Below the pieces are notes generated by a model, which worked only from the letters and a program-made list of their open reading frames with translations, searched no databases and was not told where the DNA came from. Below are positions 16,541-25,972 of a stretch of 64,000 bases of DNA, piece by piece. The stretch lies in the NCBI RefSeq assembly GCF_000819745.1, contig NZ_CDDA01000006.1:167636-231635 (forward strand). Direction: 5' to 3'. The stretch's first letter is position 1; each line of letters opens with the position of its first letter. A program made the translations under genes and the position numbers. The DNA is from Aeromonas bestiarum (GTDB lineage Bacteria; Pseudomonadota; Gammaproteobacteria; Enterobacterales; Aeromonadaceae).

Positions 16541-17128
16541 ATGACCTCCGTTTTGCTTTATCTGCATGGTTTCAATTCATCACCCGGCTCGGCCAAGGCG
16601 CAGCAGATGGCTGCCTGGGTAGCGGCGCACAGGCCCGACATAGAGGTGATCATCCCGGCCCAGCCCAATACGCCGGCGGCGGCCTGGGCGGCCATAGCGC
16701 AGACCATTGAAGAGGCCAGCGCCCGTCACGGTGACCGCCTCAAGCTTGGCGCCGTGGGCAGCTCACTCGGCGGTTTTATGGCAACGAGAGTCAGTGAGTT
16801 GTATGGCTGTCGCGCGGCCCTGATCAACCCGGCGGTGCGCCCTCACGAGCTGCTCTGCGACTATCTGGGCCCCCAGACCAATCCCTATACCGATGAGCGC
16901 TACGAGCTGCTGCCGGCCCACATGGACGAGCTGCGGGCGCTGGCGGTGCCGGTAACCGCCCCCGAACGGCTCTGGATCCTGCAACAGCAGGAGGATGAGG
17001 TGCTCGACTATCGCAAGGCGCTGACCGAATACCGCTTTGCCCGTCTCTCGCTGGAGTGCGGTGGCAATCACGCCTTCACCGGGTTCGAGCGCTACCCCGC
17101 CCAGATCATTCGCTTCCTCGGGCTCTAG
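16541..17128 (+). CDS. yqiA: Esterase YqiA
   Basis: A 195-residue UPF0227/YqiA alpha/beta-hydrolase. The features are LYLHGFNSSPGSAKAQ (oxyanion His-Gly), the nucleophile elbow VGSSLGGFMAT with the catalytic Ser, 'QQEDEVLDY' with the acid residue, and the catalytic His in GGNHAF. E. coli YqiA has esterase activity toward acyl-CoA-like and p-nitrophenyl substrates. GAGGAGG precedes the ATG at 16541. In E. coli it sits directly upstream of parE; here the Nudix, GFA and aaeXAB genes are inserted between. Confidence 0.93.
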   Translation: MTSVLLYLHGFNSSPGSAKAQQMAAWVAAHRPDIEVIIPAQPNTPAAAWAAIAQTIEEASARHGDRLKLGAVGSSLGGFMATRVSELYGCRAALINPAVRPHELLCDYLGPQTNPYTDERYELLPAHMDELRALAVPVTAPERLWILQQQEDEVLDYRKALTEYRFARLSLECGGNHAFTGFERYPAQIIRFLGL

Positions 17129-17130
17129 CC

Positions 17131-17754
17131 ATGCAACCGCCGTTGGCCGCCTTTCTGGAACAGGTGCTGGCCACGGCGCAGGCCGGTCTCACCTATTCCA
17201 GGGATCCCTTCGATATCGGCCGTTTCGAGGCACTCAGAGCGGCCACGGTCGCCCTGATTGCCAGTCAGAGCGAGCTGGATCCCGCCGCCATTTCAGCATG
17301 GATCGCCCTCGATAGCGGCTATCCCACCCCCAAGCTGGATGTGCGGGCGTTTATTCAAAACGATGACGGCCATATCCTGCTGGTGCAGGAGCGCAGCGAC
17401 GGCTGCTGGACCCTGCCAGGCGGCTGGTGTGACATAGGTGATTCACCGGCCGGCGCCGTGGTGCGCGAGGTGGCCGAGGAGACGGGGCTCGCCTGCCGGG
17501 CCGTGCAACTGTTGGCGTTGTTCGACAAGCTCAAACACCCCCATCCGCCCCAGTTGCCCCACGCCCACAAGGCCTTCTTTTTGTGCGAGGTGACGGGGGG
17601 CCAGCTGCTCACCGAGACCGACGAAACCCGGGGCGCTGCCTACTTCGCCCTCGATGCCCTGCCGTCGCTCTCCCTGCACAGGGTGTTGGCATCCCAGCTG
17701 CGTACCCTGCATGCTCATCTGCAACAGGGGCGGCGCGAGACGCTGTTCGATTGA
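17131..17754 (+). CDS. Nudix hydrolase with N-terminal NUDIX_4/Hydrolase_N-type domain
   Basis: A 207-residue protein starting two bases after the yqiA stop. The first ~60 residues are helical ('LEQVLATAQAGLTYSRDPFDIGRFE') and resemble the N-terminal domain that precedes some ADP-ribose or nucleoside-diphosphate-linked Nudix enzymes. The Nudix box follows as GGWCDIGDSPAGAVVREVAEETGL. Other conserved pieces are 'PKLDVRAFI', 'LLVQERSDGCWTLPGG' and 'HPHPPQLPHAHKAFFLCEV'. The exact substrate is unclear. It is probably co-transcribed with yqiA. Confidence 0.88.
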   Translation: MQPPLAAFLEQVLATAQAGLTYSRDPFDIGRFEALRAATVALIASQSELDPAAISAWIALDSGYPTPKLDVRAFIQNDDGHILLVQERSDGCWTLPGGWCDIGDSPAGAVVREVAEETGLACRAVQLLALFDKLKHPHPPQLPHAHKAFFLCEVTGGQLLTETDETRGAAYFALDALPSLSLHRVLASQLRTLHAHLQQGRRETLFD

Positions 17755-17791
17755 GACGACAGGGCCCAGTGCCCGGCGGCAAGGAGGCTGC

Positions 17792-18196
17792 ATGATAAAA
17801 CGCATCGGCAACACCCCCATTGAAGAGAAACACAAGGCCAGCTGTCACTGCGGGGCCGTGGTGCTGGAACTCAGCTTGCCGGATGGGGTGGTGGATCCGC
17901 GCCGCTGTGACTGTTCCCTCTGCCGGCGGCGTGGCGCCATCGTCGCCTCGGTGCCGCTCTCGGGCATCCGCATCCTGCAGGGAGAGGCGGTGCTGCGCTG
18001 CTACCAGTTCAACACCCGCACCGCGAAACACTACTTCTGCAGCGTCTGCGGCATCTACACCCATCACCAGCGCCGCTCCAACCCGGCCGAGTATGGCTAC
18101 AACCTCGCCTGTCTCGAGGGGGTCAATCCGTTCGAACTGGGGGAGGTACCGACGCGAGACGGGGTGCATCACCCTGCGGATCGCCCAACCCGTTGA
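17792..18196 (+). CDS. GFA (glutathione-dependent formaldehyde-activating enzyme-like) family protein
   Basis: A 134-residue GFA/CENP-V family protein. Zinc-binding cysteines are visible in ASCHCGAV (CxC), CDCSLCRRRG (CxCxxC) and CSVCGIYTHH (CxxC). The family founder, Gfa of Paracoccus, was linked to S-hydroxymethylglutathione formation, but most members have no known function. AAGGAGG precedes ATG 17792. The last ~30 codons are repeated in degraded form immediately downstream. Confidence 0.88.
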   Translation: MIKRIGNTPIEEKHKASCHCGAVVLELSLPDGVVDPRRCDCSLCRRRGAIVASVPLSGIRILQGEAVLRCYQFNTRTAKHYFCSVCGIYTHHQRRSNPAEYGYNLACLEGVNPFELGEVPTRDGVHHPADRPTR

Positions 18197-18205
18197 GAAC
18201 AGGAT

Positions 18206-18310
18206 GACACCCTCGCCTGTCTCTGAAGGATCAACCCGTTCGAGCCGGTGAAGTGCCGCTGCGCGACTGGGTTTACCACCCGGCCGAGTGGTCTGACCGC
18301 AAGGGAACCA
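18206..18310 (+). pseudogene. Degraded second copy of a GFA gene 3' end
   Basis: Starting at CTCGCCTGTCTC (18212), the DNA repeats the GFA gene 3' end (copy at 18104) with a 108-bp offset. It encodes, through two compensating frame changes and a TGA, ACL..G-NPFE..GEVPLRDWVYHPAEWSDRKGT. The end of this remnant looks more like a normal GFA C-terminus than the end of the intact gene does. It is probably a remnant of a tandem paralogue or a duplication scar. It fills most of the 220-bp gap to aaeX. Confidence 0.7.
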
Positions 18311-18416
18311 TCTGCTCCTGTAGCACTGGAAATGGCTGTGTTAACCTTGGCGGGTCTGCTCTGGTGCAGACCCTGGCCGACTTTTCTGCCCTTCTCTGCC
18401 AACAGGGAGCACGCTT

Positions 18417-18638
18417 GTGACGACCCCTTCAGCGCTGCCGGATCTGATACTGGGCGCTTCTCTCTACTTTCCACCCCTGTTCAAGGCCGTGCTGTTCGGT
18501 CTGCTTGGCTGGTTGCCTGTGCATCATCTGCTGCGTGACTGGCTCTATGGCGGGGATGTCTGGCATCCCCTGCTGATGGATCTCTCCCTGTTTATCCTCG
18601 CCGTCAGTGGCGCTTTCTGGATCCTGTTACATGGCTAA
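18417..18638 (+). CDS. aaeX: AaeX-like DUF1656 small membrane protein
   Basis: A 73-residue protein of the DUF1656 family (AaeX type) with two hydrophobic segments and the family start '[15 protein letters not shown]'. The start is GTG 18417, with GGGAG upstream. In Enterobacterales aaeX precedes aaeA and aaeB, which export aromatic carboxylic acids such as p-hydroxybenzoate. The gene overlaps aaeA by 8 bp here, so translation is probably coupled. Its own role is unknown. Confidence 0.85.
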   Translation: MTTPSALPDLILGASLYFPPLFKAVLFGLLGWLPVHHLLRDWLYGGDVWHPLLMDLSLFILAVSGAFWILLHG

Positions 18639-19497
18639 ATCACCCCTCGCGACCCTCAAATACTTCTCCACCCTGCTGGTCTGCGCCCTGGCGCTGGCGG
18701 CGGGCTGGTGGCTGTGGAACTACTACATGCAGGGCCCCTGGACCCGGGATGGCAAGGTGCGGGCCGAGCTGGTCAGCATCACCCCCGAGGTATCGGGCAA
18801 GATCATCAAGATAGCGGTCAAGGACAACCAGCTGGTCAAGACGGGAGAGCTGGTCTTCACCCTGGATCCCGTCCCTTACCGGATCGCCCTCGACAACGCC
18901 AGCGCGGCGCTCGCCAAGGCCAAATCGGATCTCGACAAGGCCGAGCACGAGGCGACGCGTCGCCGTGGCTTGTCGAATAACGTCATCTCGGCGGAGGCCG
19001 GGGACGAGGCACGGCTCAATGCCCAGGCGATGAAGGCGGCCTATCAGGTGGCCCAGGCCAATCTGGAGCAGGCGCAGTGGTCCCTAGCCAAGACCCAGGT
19101 GCATGCCGCGAGCGACGGTTACATCACCAACCTGCAGACTCGGGTCGGCAACTATGCCAGCGCCGGGGTGCCGCTGGTGGCACTGGTGGATATTCACTCC
19201 TTCTATGTGCAGGGTTATTTCGAAGAGACCAAGCTCAGGCGCATAGCGCCGGGCAAGCCGGCCGAGGTGGTGCTCTACAGCGGGGATCAGACCCTGCGCG
19301 GCGAGGTGGAAAGCATAGGGCGCGCCATTCACGATCAGAGCGTGGACGGTGGCAGCAGCCTGCTGCTCGACGTCAAACCGAACGTGCCCTGGGTGCGGCT
19401 GGCCCAGCGGGTGCCGGTGCGGATCCGCCTGCTGGATGTGCCGCCCGAGTTGGCCCTGATCGCGGGCACCACCTGCACCATCACCATAGGGGAATGA
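18631..19497 (+). CDS. aaeA: HlyD-family periplasmic adaptor AaeA (aromatic acid efflux)
   Basis: A 288-residue membrane fusion protein: one N-terminal membrane helix (~11-32), '[22 protein letters not shown]', a lipoyl-type half-motif, a helical hairpin (~80-145), a second lipoyl half '[29 protein letters not shown]', and a beta-barrel domain. The layout and length match AaeA and related EmrA-like adaptors that pair with FUSC-type pumps. It sits between aaeX and aaeB; the aaeB start follows within two bases. It bridges the inner membrane pump to an outer membrane channel such as TolC. Confidence 0.9.
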   Translation: MAKSPLATLKYFSTLLVCALALAAGWWLWNYYMQGPWTRDGKVRAELVSITPEVSGKIIKIAVKDNQLVKTGELVFTLDPVPYRIALDNASAALAKAKSDLDKAEHEATRRRGLSNNVISAEAGDEARLNAQAMKAAYQVAQANLEQAQWSLAKTQVHAASDGYITNLQTRVGNYASAGVPLVALVDIHSFYVQGYFEETKLRRIAPGKPAEVVLYSGDQTLRGEVESIGRAIHDQSVDGGSSLLLDVKPNVPWVRLAQRVPVRIRLLDVPPELALIAGTTCTITIGE

Positions 19498-19498
19498 G

Positions 19499-21514
19499 GT
19501 GAGTGCAATCGGGTCGCTCTGGCGCCGGACCCCCTGGGGCAAGGCCAGCGGTGGCCAGTGGCGTTATGCCCTGCGCAACAGCCTGGCCATGTGCCTGTCG
19601 CTCTGGCTGGCGTTTGTCTTGCAGCTGGATGCCCCTTACTGGGCCATGACCTCGGCCGCCGTGGTGAGCTTTCCCACCGTCGGCGGGGTCATCAGCAAGA
19701 GCCTGGGGCGGGTAGTCGGCAGTCTGGTCGGCGCCATGGCGGCCGTGGTGATCACCGGCCTTGGCATCAGCGATCCCTGGCTGTTCAGCTTTCTCATCGC
19801 CCTCTGGCTCGGGCTCTGCACCTACATCTCCAACCACTATCAGAACAATGTCTCCTACGCCTTTGCCCTGGCGGGTTACACGGCCGCCATCATCGCCTTC
19901 TCCTGCGTCAACGTGGTCGATCCGCACCATATCTTCGACATAGCCCAGGCCCGGGTGAGCGAGGTGATCATCGGCATCCTCTGCGGTGGCCTGATGATGA
20001 TGATCCTGCCCAGCACCTCCGACAGCGAGACCCTGCTGCAATCGCTGCGCAAGAGCCAGAGCCGTCTGCTGGAACATGCCCAGCTGCTCTGGCTGGGGGA
20101 GGCCAACCCGGATGTGCGCAGCGCCCACGAGGGGCTGATCGGCCAGATCCTCACCATGAACGTGCTGCGCATTCAGGCGGTGTGGAGCCACCACCGGCTG
20201 CGCCGCCACAACAAGCTGCTCAACTTCCTGCTGCACCGCCAGCTGCGGATCATCAGCCTCATCTCCAGCCAGCGCCGCATGCTGCACAACTGGCCGGAGC
20301 AACCGGCGGGCATTCAGGCGCTGCTGGCCAGCCTGCTGACCGAGCTGGGCAAGCCGGCGTGCGACAAGTATCGCATCGCCCGGCTGCTGGCTCCGTTCGC
20401 GCCGACTGCAGGGGGCGATTATCGGCACCGCACCTTCTGGCTGCGGCTGCGTCACTTCTGCTGGAGCTATCTGGAGTGTCAGCGCTGGCTGAGCCGGCTG
20501 GAGCAGTATGACGATCGGGAGTGGCCGGCCCCGCCGCGCCACACCTCGCTCACCAGTCACATCGACAGCTATGAGGCGGCCTACAACGGTGGCCGCACCT
20601 TCCTCTGCGTGCTGCTGGGTTGCGCCTTCTGGATCCACAGCCAGTGGGATCTGGGGGGGACTGCGCTGACCATGCTCTCTATCTGCTGCGTGCTCTACTC
20701 GGCGACGCCGGCGCCGGCCAAGGGAGTCAACACCATGCTGCAGGCCATTTTGCTGCTGAGCCTGGTCTGTTTCGCGGTCAAGTTCGGCCTGATGATCCGC
20801 ATCGACGACTTCTGGCAGTTCTGCGCCCTGCTGTTTCCCGTGCTGGTCACCATGCAGATGTTCAAGCTGCAAAAGCCCAGGATGGCTGTGCTGTGGGGTC
20901 AGCTCATAGTGCTGCTCGGCTCCTTTCTCTCCATCACCAACCCGCCGAGCTACGACTACTCGTTGTTCATCAATACCAGCATCAGCCAGGTGTTGGGGGT
21001 GATGGCGGCCGGGCTGGCGTTCCAGATCCTGCGGCCGAGCTCGGATCGGCGCAAGAGTCGCCGCATCATGCGTATCTTGCGCCACGACTTCATGGATCAG
21101 CTGGCGCCCAGGCCACAGCAGAGCGAGAGCCAGTTCGAATCGCGCATTTATCACGGCATCAGCCAGCTCAGCCAGAGCCAGGATCAGACCGCCCGGCTCT
21201 GGGTGCTGCGCTGGGGCGTGGTGCTGCTCAACTGCAGCCACATCGTCTGGCAATTGCGCCAGTGGCGTGGCGATGATCAGCCGCTCTATCTGGTGCGAGA
21301 CGCCTGCATTCGCTGCCTGCGAGGGATCCTCACCGAGCGGGGGGTGCAGCATGACTCCCTCGAACGGACGCTGGCCGAGCTGCAACGCATCAGCCAGGGG
21401 CTGGCTCGTCATCGGGATCCGGCGGCGCTGGATCTGGCTGGCATGGTGTGGCGGCTGCACAGCTCTCTCTCCCAGCTGCAGCAGGCGCTGCCGGTGGCGT
21501 CAGCCGCGGCCTGA
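19499..21514 (+). CDS. aaeB: FUSC-family aromatic acid efflux pump AaeB
   Basis: A 671-residue inner membrane protein starting at GTG 19499. It has two similar membrane domains of about five or six helices (around residues 20-165 and 360-510), each followed by a cytoplasmic helical domain, as in E. coli AaeB (655 residues). Motifs include 'LRNSLAMCLSLWLAF', 'YWAMTSAAVVSFPTVGGVISKSLGRVVGSLVGA' and a second 'GRTFLCVLLGCAFWI'. It is the pump partner of AaeA. No AaeR-type LysR regulator is adjacent, unlike E. coli. Confidence 0.9.
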   Translation: MSAIGSLWRRTPWGKASGGQWRYALRNSLAMCLSLWLAFVLQLDAPYWAMTSAAVVSFPTVGGVISKSLGRVVGSLVGAMAAVVITGLGISDPWLFSFLIALWLGLCTYISNHYQNNVSYAFALAGYTAAIIAFSCVNVVDPHHIFDIAQARVSEVIIGILCGGLMMMILPSTSDSETLLQSLRKSQSRLLEHAQLLWLGEANPDVRSAHEGLIGQILTMNVLRIQAVWSHHRLRRHNKLLNFLLHRQLRIISLISSQRRMLHNWPEQPAGIQALLASLLTELGKPACDKYRIARLLAPFAPTAGGDYRHRTFWLRLRHFCWSYLECQRWLSRLEQYDDREWPAPPRHTSLTSHIDSYEAAYNGGRTFLCVLLGCAFWIHSQWDLGGTALTMLSICCVLYSATPAPAKGVNTMLQAILLLSLVCFAVKFGLMIRIDDFWQFCALLFPVLVTMQMFKLQKPRMAVLWGQLIVLLGSFLSITNPPSYDYSLFINTSISQVLGVMAAGLAFQILRPSSDRRKSRRIMRILRHDFMDQLAPRPQQSESQFESRIYHGISQLSQSQDQTARLWVLRWGVVLLNCSHIVWQLRQWRGDDQPLYLVRDACIRCLRGILTERGVQHDSLERTLAELQRISQGLARHRDPAALDLAGMVWRLHSSLSQLQQALPVASAAA

Positions 21515-21630
21515 GTCCGGACTTGGGCCTGGCCGGCCCCTGTCTGGATCACCCTTTCCCGCAGTCGGGTTTGTCCAAGGCCCTCCCAACGAGTAAGATT
21601 CTCCCCAAACGTCAATTCGCAAGGCCCTCC

Positions 21631-23526
21631 ATGTCCACTCAATACAATGCGGATGCCATTGAGGTCCTCAATGGCCTCGAACCGGTGCGTCGTCGCCCCG
21701 GCATGTACACAGACACCACCCGGCCCAATCACCTCGGCCAGGAGGTCATCGACAACAGCGTCGATGAGGCGCTGGCGGGCCACGCCCGTACCCTGGAGGT
21801 GACCCTGTTTGAAGACCAGTCCCTCGAGGTGATCGATGACGGCCGCGGCATGCCGGTCGACATTCACCCGGAGGAGGGGGTATCCGGTGTGGAGCTGATC
21901 CTCTGCAAGCTGCACGCGGGGGGCAAGTTCTCCAACAAGAACTATCAGTTCTCCGGCGGTCTGCACGGGGTGGGCATCTCGGTAGTGAACGCCCTGTCCG
22001 ATCGGGTCGAGGTGACGGTGCGCCGCGACGGCCAGGTCTATGACATCGCCTTCGAGCGAGGTGACAAGGTGCAGGAGCTGACCATCACGGGCACCTGCGG
22101 GCGCCGCAACACGGGCACCCGGGTGCGCTTCTGGCCGCAGGCGAGCTATTTCGACTCGCCCCGCTTCTCGGTCACCAAGCTGGAGCACCTGCTCAAGGCC
22201 AAGGCCGTGCTCTGCCCCGGCCTCACCATCAAGTTCCTCGATAAGAACACCGGCATCAAGCTGGAGTGGTGCTACGAAGATGGCCTCAAGGATTATCTGG
22301 TCGATGCGGTCAAGCAGTTCACCTGCCTGCCGGAGCAGCCCTTCGTCGGCGCCTTCAGCACAGAGCAGTCCGCGGTGGACTGGGCCTTGTGCTGGTTGCC
22401 GGAGGGGGGCGAGTGCCTCGCCGAATCCTATGTGAACCTGATCCCGACGCCGCAGGGCGGCACTCACGTCAACGGCCTGCGCCAGGGCCTGCTCGACGCC
22501 ATGCGCGAGTTCTGCGAGTTCCGCAACCTGCTGCCGCGCGGGGTCAAGCTGACCCCGGAAGACATCTGGGATCGCTGTGCCTACATCCTTTCCATCAAGA
22601 TGCAGGATCCCCAGTTTGCCGGCCAGACCAAGGAGCGGCTGTCGTCGCGCCAGAGCTCGGCCTTCGTGTCGGGGGTGGTGAAGGATGCCTTCAGCCTGTT
22701 CCTCAACAGCAACACCGAGCTGGCGGAGCAGATCGCCGAGATCTGCATCTCCAGCGCCCAGCGCCGGTTGCGCGCCGCCAAGACTGTGGTGCGCAAGAAA
22801 ATCACGCAAGGTCCGGCCCTGCCCGGCAAGCTGACCGACTGCAACTGCGCCGACCCCATGCAGGGGGAACTCTTCCTGGTGGAGGGTGACTCGGCGGGTG
22901 GCAGCGCCAAGCAGGCGCGGGATCGTGAATTCCAGGCCATCATGCCCCTGCGCGGCAAGATACTGAACACCTGGGAGGTGGAGGCCGGTCAGGTGCTCGC
23001 CTCGCAAGAAGTGCACGACATCTCTGTGGCCATAGGCCTGGATCCGGACTCCGAAGATCTCTCCGGCCTGCGCTACGGCAAGGTGTGCATACTCGCGGAT
23101 GCGGACTCGGACGGTCTGCACATAGCCACCCTGCTGTGCGCACTGTTCGTCAGGCACTTCAGAACCCTGGTCAACCATGGCCACGTCTATGTGGCCATGC
23201 CGCCGCTCTACCGGATCGACATCGGCAAGGAGGTGTTTTATGCCCTCGACGAGGACGAGAAGAACGGCGTGCTGCAGCGGGTCGAGGCAGAGAAGAAGAA
23301 GGGCAAGGTGATGGTGACCCGATTCAAGGGTCTGGGCGAGATGAACCCGAAACAGCTGCGGGAAACCACCATGGATCCCAACACCCGCCGTCTGGTGCAG
23401 CTCACCATGGGCGAGATGGAAGAGGGGGACGAGACCCTGCAACTGATGGACATGCTGCTGGCCAAGAAGCGCGCCCCGGATCGTCGCGAGTGGCTGGAAG
23501 AGAAGGGCAACCTCGCCATCATCTAA
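21631..23526 (+). CDS. parE: DNA topoisomerase IV subunit B ParE
   Basis: A 631-residue type IIA topoisomerase ATPase subunit (E. coli ParE has 630). It shows the GHKL ATP site (VIDNSVDEAL, DDGRGMPVDIH, GGLHGVGISVVNALS), the transducer domain, and the TOPRIM domain with EGDSAGGSAKQARDR and LADADSDGLHIA. ATG 21631 matches the family start MSTQYNADAIEVL; no strong ribosome site is seen (GGCCCTCC only). It acts with ParC to unlink daughter chromosomes and lies 84 bp upstream of parC, probably in one operon. Confidence 0.97.
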   Translation: MSTQYNADAIEVLNGLEPVRRRPGMYTDTTRPNHLGQEVIDNSVDEALAGHARTLEVTLFEDQSLEVIDDGRGMPVDIHPEEGVSGVELILCKLHAGGKFSNKNYQFSGGLHGVGISVVNALSDRVEVTVRRDGQVYDIAFERGDKVQELTITGTCGRRNTGTRVRFWPQASYFDSPRFSVTKLEHLLKAKAVLCPGLTIKFLDKNTGIKLEWCYEDGLKDYLVDAVKQFTCLPEQPFVGAFSTEQSAVDWALCWLPEGGECLAESYVNLIPTPQGGTHVNGLRQGLLDAMREFCEFRNLLPRGVKLTPEDIWDRCAYILSIKMQDPQFAGQTKERLSSRQSSAFVSGVVKDAFSLFLNSNTELAEQIAEICISSAQRRLRAAKTVVRKKITQGPALPGKLTDCNCADPMQGELFLVEGDSAGGSAKQARDREFQAIMPLRGKILNTWEVEAGQVLASQEVHDISVAIGLDPDSEDLSGLRYGKVCILADADSDGLHIATLLCALFVRHFRTLVNHGHVYVAMPPLYRIDIGKEVFYALDEDEKNGVLQRVEAEKKKGKVMVTRFKGLGEMNPKQLRETTMDPNTRRLVQLTMGEMEEGDETLQLMDMLLAKKRAPDRREWLEEKGNLAII

Positions 23527-23610
23527 GCCGTCGGCTGGCCCTGTACGGGCCAGCAAGCATTTAGCCGGAGTCGCCCTGTGGCGGCTCCCGAACAGAAAGA
23601 GAACTATCAC

Positions 23611-25905
23611 ATGAGTGATGCTATCGAGCTCAGTCTGGATGGGGTAGAGCGCCAGCCCATGCGCACCTTTACCGAACAGGCTTACTTGAACTACTCCATG
23701 TACGTCATCATGGACCGGGCCCTGCCGCACATCGGCGATGGCCTCAAACCCGTGCAGCGGCGCATCATCTACGCCATGAGCGAGCTGGGTCTGTCGGCCC
23801 TCTCCAAGCACAAGAAATCCGCCCGTACCGTGGGTGACGTGCTGGGTAAATACCACCCTCACGGCGACAGCGCCTGTTATGAAGCCATGGTGCTGATGGC
23901 TCAGCCCTTCTCCTACCGCTACCCGCTGGTGGACGGTCAGGGCAACTGGGGGGCGCCGGACGATCCCAAATCCTTCGCCGCCATGCGTTATACCGAGGCG
24001 CGGCTGTCGCGCTTCTCCGAACTGCTGCTTTCAGAGCTCGGTCAGGGCACTGTGGAGTGGACGCCGAACTTCGACGGCACCATGAAAGAGCCGGTGGTGC
24101 TGCCCGCCCGCCTGCCTCACATACTGCTCAACGGCATCACAGGCATAGCCGTGGGCATGGCGACCGACATTCCACCCCACAACGCGCGGGAAGTGGCCTA
24201 CGCCTGCGCCGAGCTGCTCGACAACCCCAATGCCGGGCTGGATGCATTGATGGCGCACATTCAGGGGCCGGACTACCCGACCAGCGCCGAGATCATCACG
24301 CCGCGCGATGACATCCGCAAAATCTACGAGACCGGCAAGGGCTCCATCAAGCAGCGGGCGGTCTGGAACGAGGAGGATGGCGACATCGTCATCACGGCGC
24401 TGCCCCATCAGGCCTCAGGCGCCAAGATTATGGAGCAGATCGCCGCCCAGATGGTGGCCAAGAAGCTGCCCATGGTCACCGATCTGCGGGACGAATCGGA
24501 CCACGAGAACCCGACCCGTCTGGTGATCATCCCCCGCTCCAACCGGGTGGACATGGAGGCGCTGATGGCCCACCTGTTCGCCACCACGGATCTGGAGAAG
24601 AACTATCGCGTCAACCTCAACATACTGGGGCTGGACAACCGGCCGCAGGTGAAGACCCTCAAGATGATCCTCTCCGAGTGGATCATTTTCCGCCGCGAGA
24701 CGGTGCGCCGTCGCCTGCAGTATCGCCTCGACAAGGTGCTGGCTCGCCTGCACATCCTCGAAGGCTTGCTGGTGGCCTACCTCAACATCGACGAGGTGAT
24801 CGAGATCATCCGCACCGAGGATGAGCCGGGCAAGGTGATGGTGGAGCGCTTCAACATCAGCGAGACCCAGGCCGAGGCTATCCTCGAGCTCAAACTGCGC
24901 CACCTGGCCAAGCTGGAAGAGTTCAAGCTGCGTGCCGAGCAGGACGAGCTGGCCATAGAGCGCGACAAGCTGGAACTGCTGCTGGGTTCGGAGCGTCGCC
25001 TCAACACCTTGCTCAAGAAAGAGCTGCTGGCGGATGCCGAGAAGTACGGCGACGATCGCCGCACCCCGCTGGTGGAGCGCGCCAGCGCGGTAGCCCTGAC
25101 CGAGAAAGAGCTGACCCCGAGCGAGCCGGTTACCGTCATCCTCTCGGGTGCAGGCTGGGTACGGGCCGCCAAGGGCCACGACGTGGACGTGGCAGGCCTC
25201 TCCTACAAGGCGGGGGATGGCTATCTGGCCCACGCCTGCGGCCGCAGCAACCAGCAGGCAGTATTCCTCTCCACCCTGGGGCGTACCTATGCACTGGAAG
25301 CCCACACCCTGCCATCTGCCCGCAGTCAGGGTGAGCCGCTCACCGGCCGCTTTGCACTGGGGGCGGGGGAAGAGGTGCGCCATCTGGTGATGGGCAACGA
25401 GGGTGAACCCTATCTGATCTGCTCCGACGCCGGTTATGGCTTCGTCTGCACCTATGACGATCTCATAGGCAAGAACAAGAACGGCAAGGCGCTGCTCACC
25501 GTGCCGGAAGGTGGCCTGGTGATGGCACCCCAGAAGATTGGCTCGCCGGAGACCGATCTCTGCATGGCCATCTCCAACGAGGGGCGCATGCTGTTGTTCC
25601 CGCTCAACACCCTGCCGGTGCTTGGCAAGGGCAAGGGCAACAAGCTGATCAGCATACCGTCGGCTCGCGTGAAGGCGCGGGAAGAGTTTATGGTGATGGC
25701 CGCCATTATCCCGCAGGGGCAATATGTCACCCTGTTCGCCGGCAAGCGCAAGCTGACCCTCAAACCTGCCGATCTCGACTACTACCGTGGCGAGCGCGGC
25801 CGCCGTGGCGCCAAGCTGCCCCGCGGTTTGCAGCGCGTCGATCGCATCGAGATTGAACCCGCCGCCGGCGCTGAGCCGGCAGCGGAGGAAAATCAGGAAG
25901 GGTAA
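23611..25905 (+). CDS. parC: DNA topoisomerase IV subunit A ParC
   Basis: A 764-residue breakage-reunion subunit. The catalytic tyrosine is in [11 protein letters not shown] (Tyr127). The quinolone-resistance region reads [15 protein letters not shown], i.e. the Ser and Glu positions equivalent to E. coli Ser80 and Glu84 are unmutated (Ser87, Glu91 here). The C-terminal part holds the beta-pinwheel DNA-wrapping domain. Compared with E. coli it carries about seven extra N-terminal residues. A hairpin with a T run follows. In E. coli plsC comes next; here about 9.3 kb of other genes intervene. Confidence 0.97.
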   Translation: MSDAIELSLDGVERQPMRTFTEQAYLNYSMYVIMDRALPHIGDGLKPVQRRIIYAMSELGLSALSKHKKSARTVGDVLGKYHPHGDSACYEAMVLMAQPFSYRYPLVDGQGNWGAPDDPKSFAAMRYTEARLSRFSELLLSELGQGTVEWTPNFDGTMKEPVVLPARLPHILLNGITGIAVGMATDIPPHNAREVAYACAELLDNPNAGLDALMAHIQGPDYPTSAEIITPRDDIRKIYETGKGSIKQRAVWNEEDGDIVITALPHQASGAKIMEQIAAQMVAKKLPMVTDLRDESDHENPTRLVIIPRSNRVDMEALMAHLFATTDLEKNYRVNLNILGLDNRPQVKTLKMILSEWIIFRRETVRRRLQYRLDKVLARLHILEGLLVAYLNIDEVIEIIRTEDEPGKVMVERFNISETQAEAILELKLRHLAKLEEFKLRAEQDELAIERDKLELLLGSERRLNTLLKKELLADAEKYGDDRRTPLVERASAVALTEKELTPSEPVTVILSGAGWVRAAKGHDVDVAGLSYKAGDGYLAHACGRSNQQAVFLSTLGRTYALEAHTLPSARSQGEPLTGRFALGAGEEVRHLVMGNEGEPYLICSDAGYGFVCTYDDLIGKNKNGKALLTVPEGGLVMAPQKIGSPETDLCMAISNEGRMLLFPLNTLPVLGKGKGNKLISIPSARVKAREEFMVMAAIIPQGQYVTLFAGKRKLTLKPADLDYYRGERGRRGAKLPRGLQRVDRIEIEPAAGAEPAAEENQEG

Positions 25906-25913
25906 TAGATAAA

Positions 25914-25935
25914 GGGAGCGATTAGTCGCTCTCTT
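25914..25935 (+). terminator. Terminator of parC
   Basis: GAGCGA-TTAG-TCGCTC hairpin followed by TCTTTTC, 10 bp after the parC stop. Confidence 0.75.
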
Positions 25936-25972
25936 TTCAATTAAACCTAAATGTGAGAAAAACCGTATTTAA

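Noticed and set aside
19481..21460. 659-aa minus-strand ORF opposite aaeB
   Set aside because: Antisense shadow of the FUSC pump gene; composition is dominated by Gln, His and Ala.
21409..23862. 817-aa minus-strand ORF opposite parE
   Set aside because: It is an antisense shadow of a G+C-rich gene. It is rich in Gln/His/Gly with no recognisable domain, and parE on the plus strand is certain.
23611..25905. Quinolone-resistance substitutions in ParC
   Set aside because: The Ser and Glu of HGDSACYE are wild type; nothing resistant-looking was seen.
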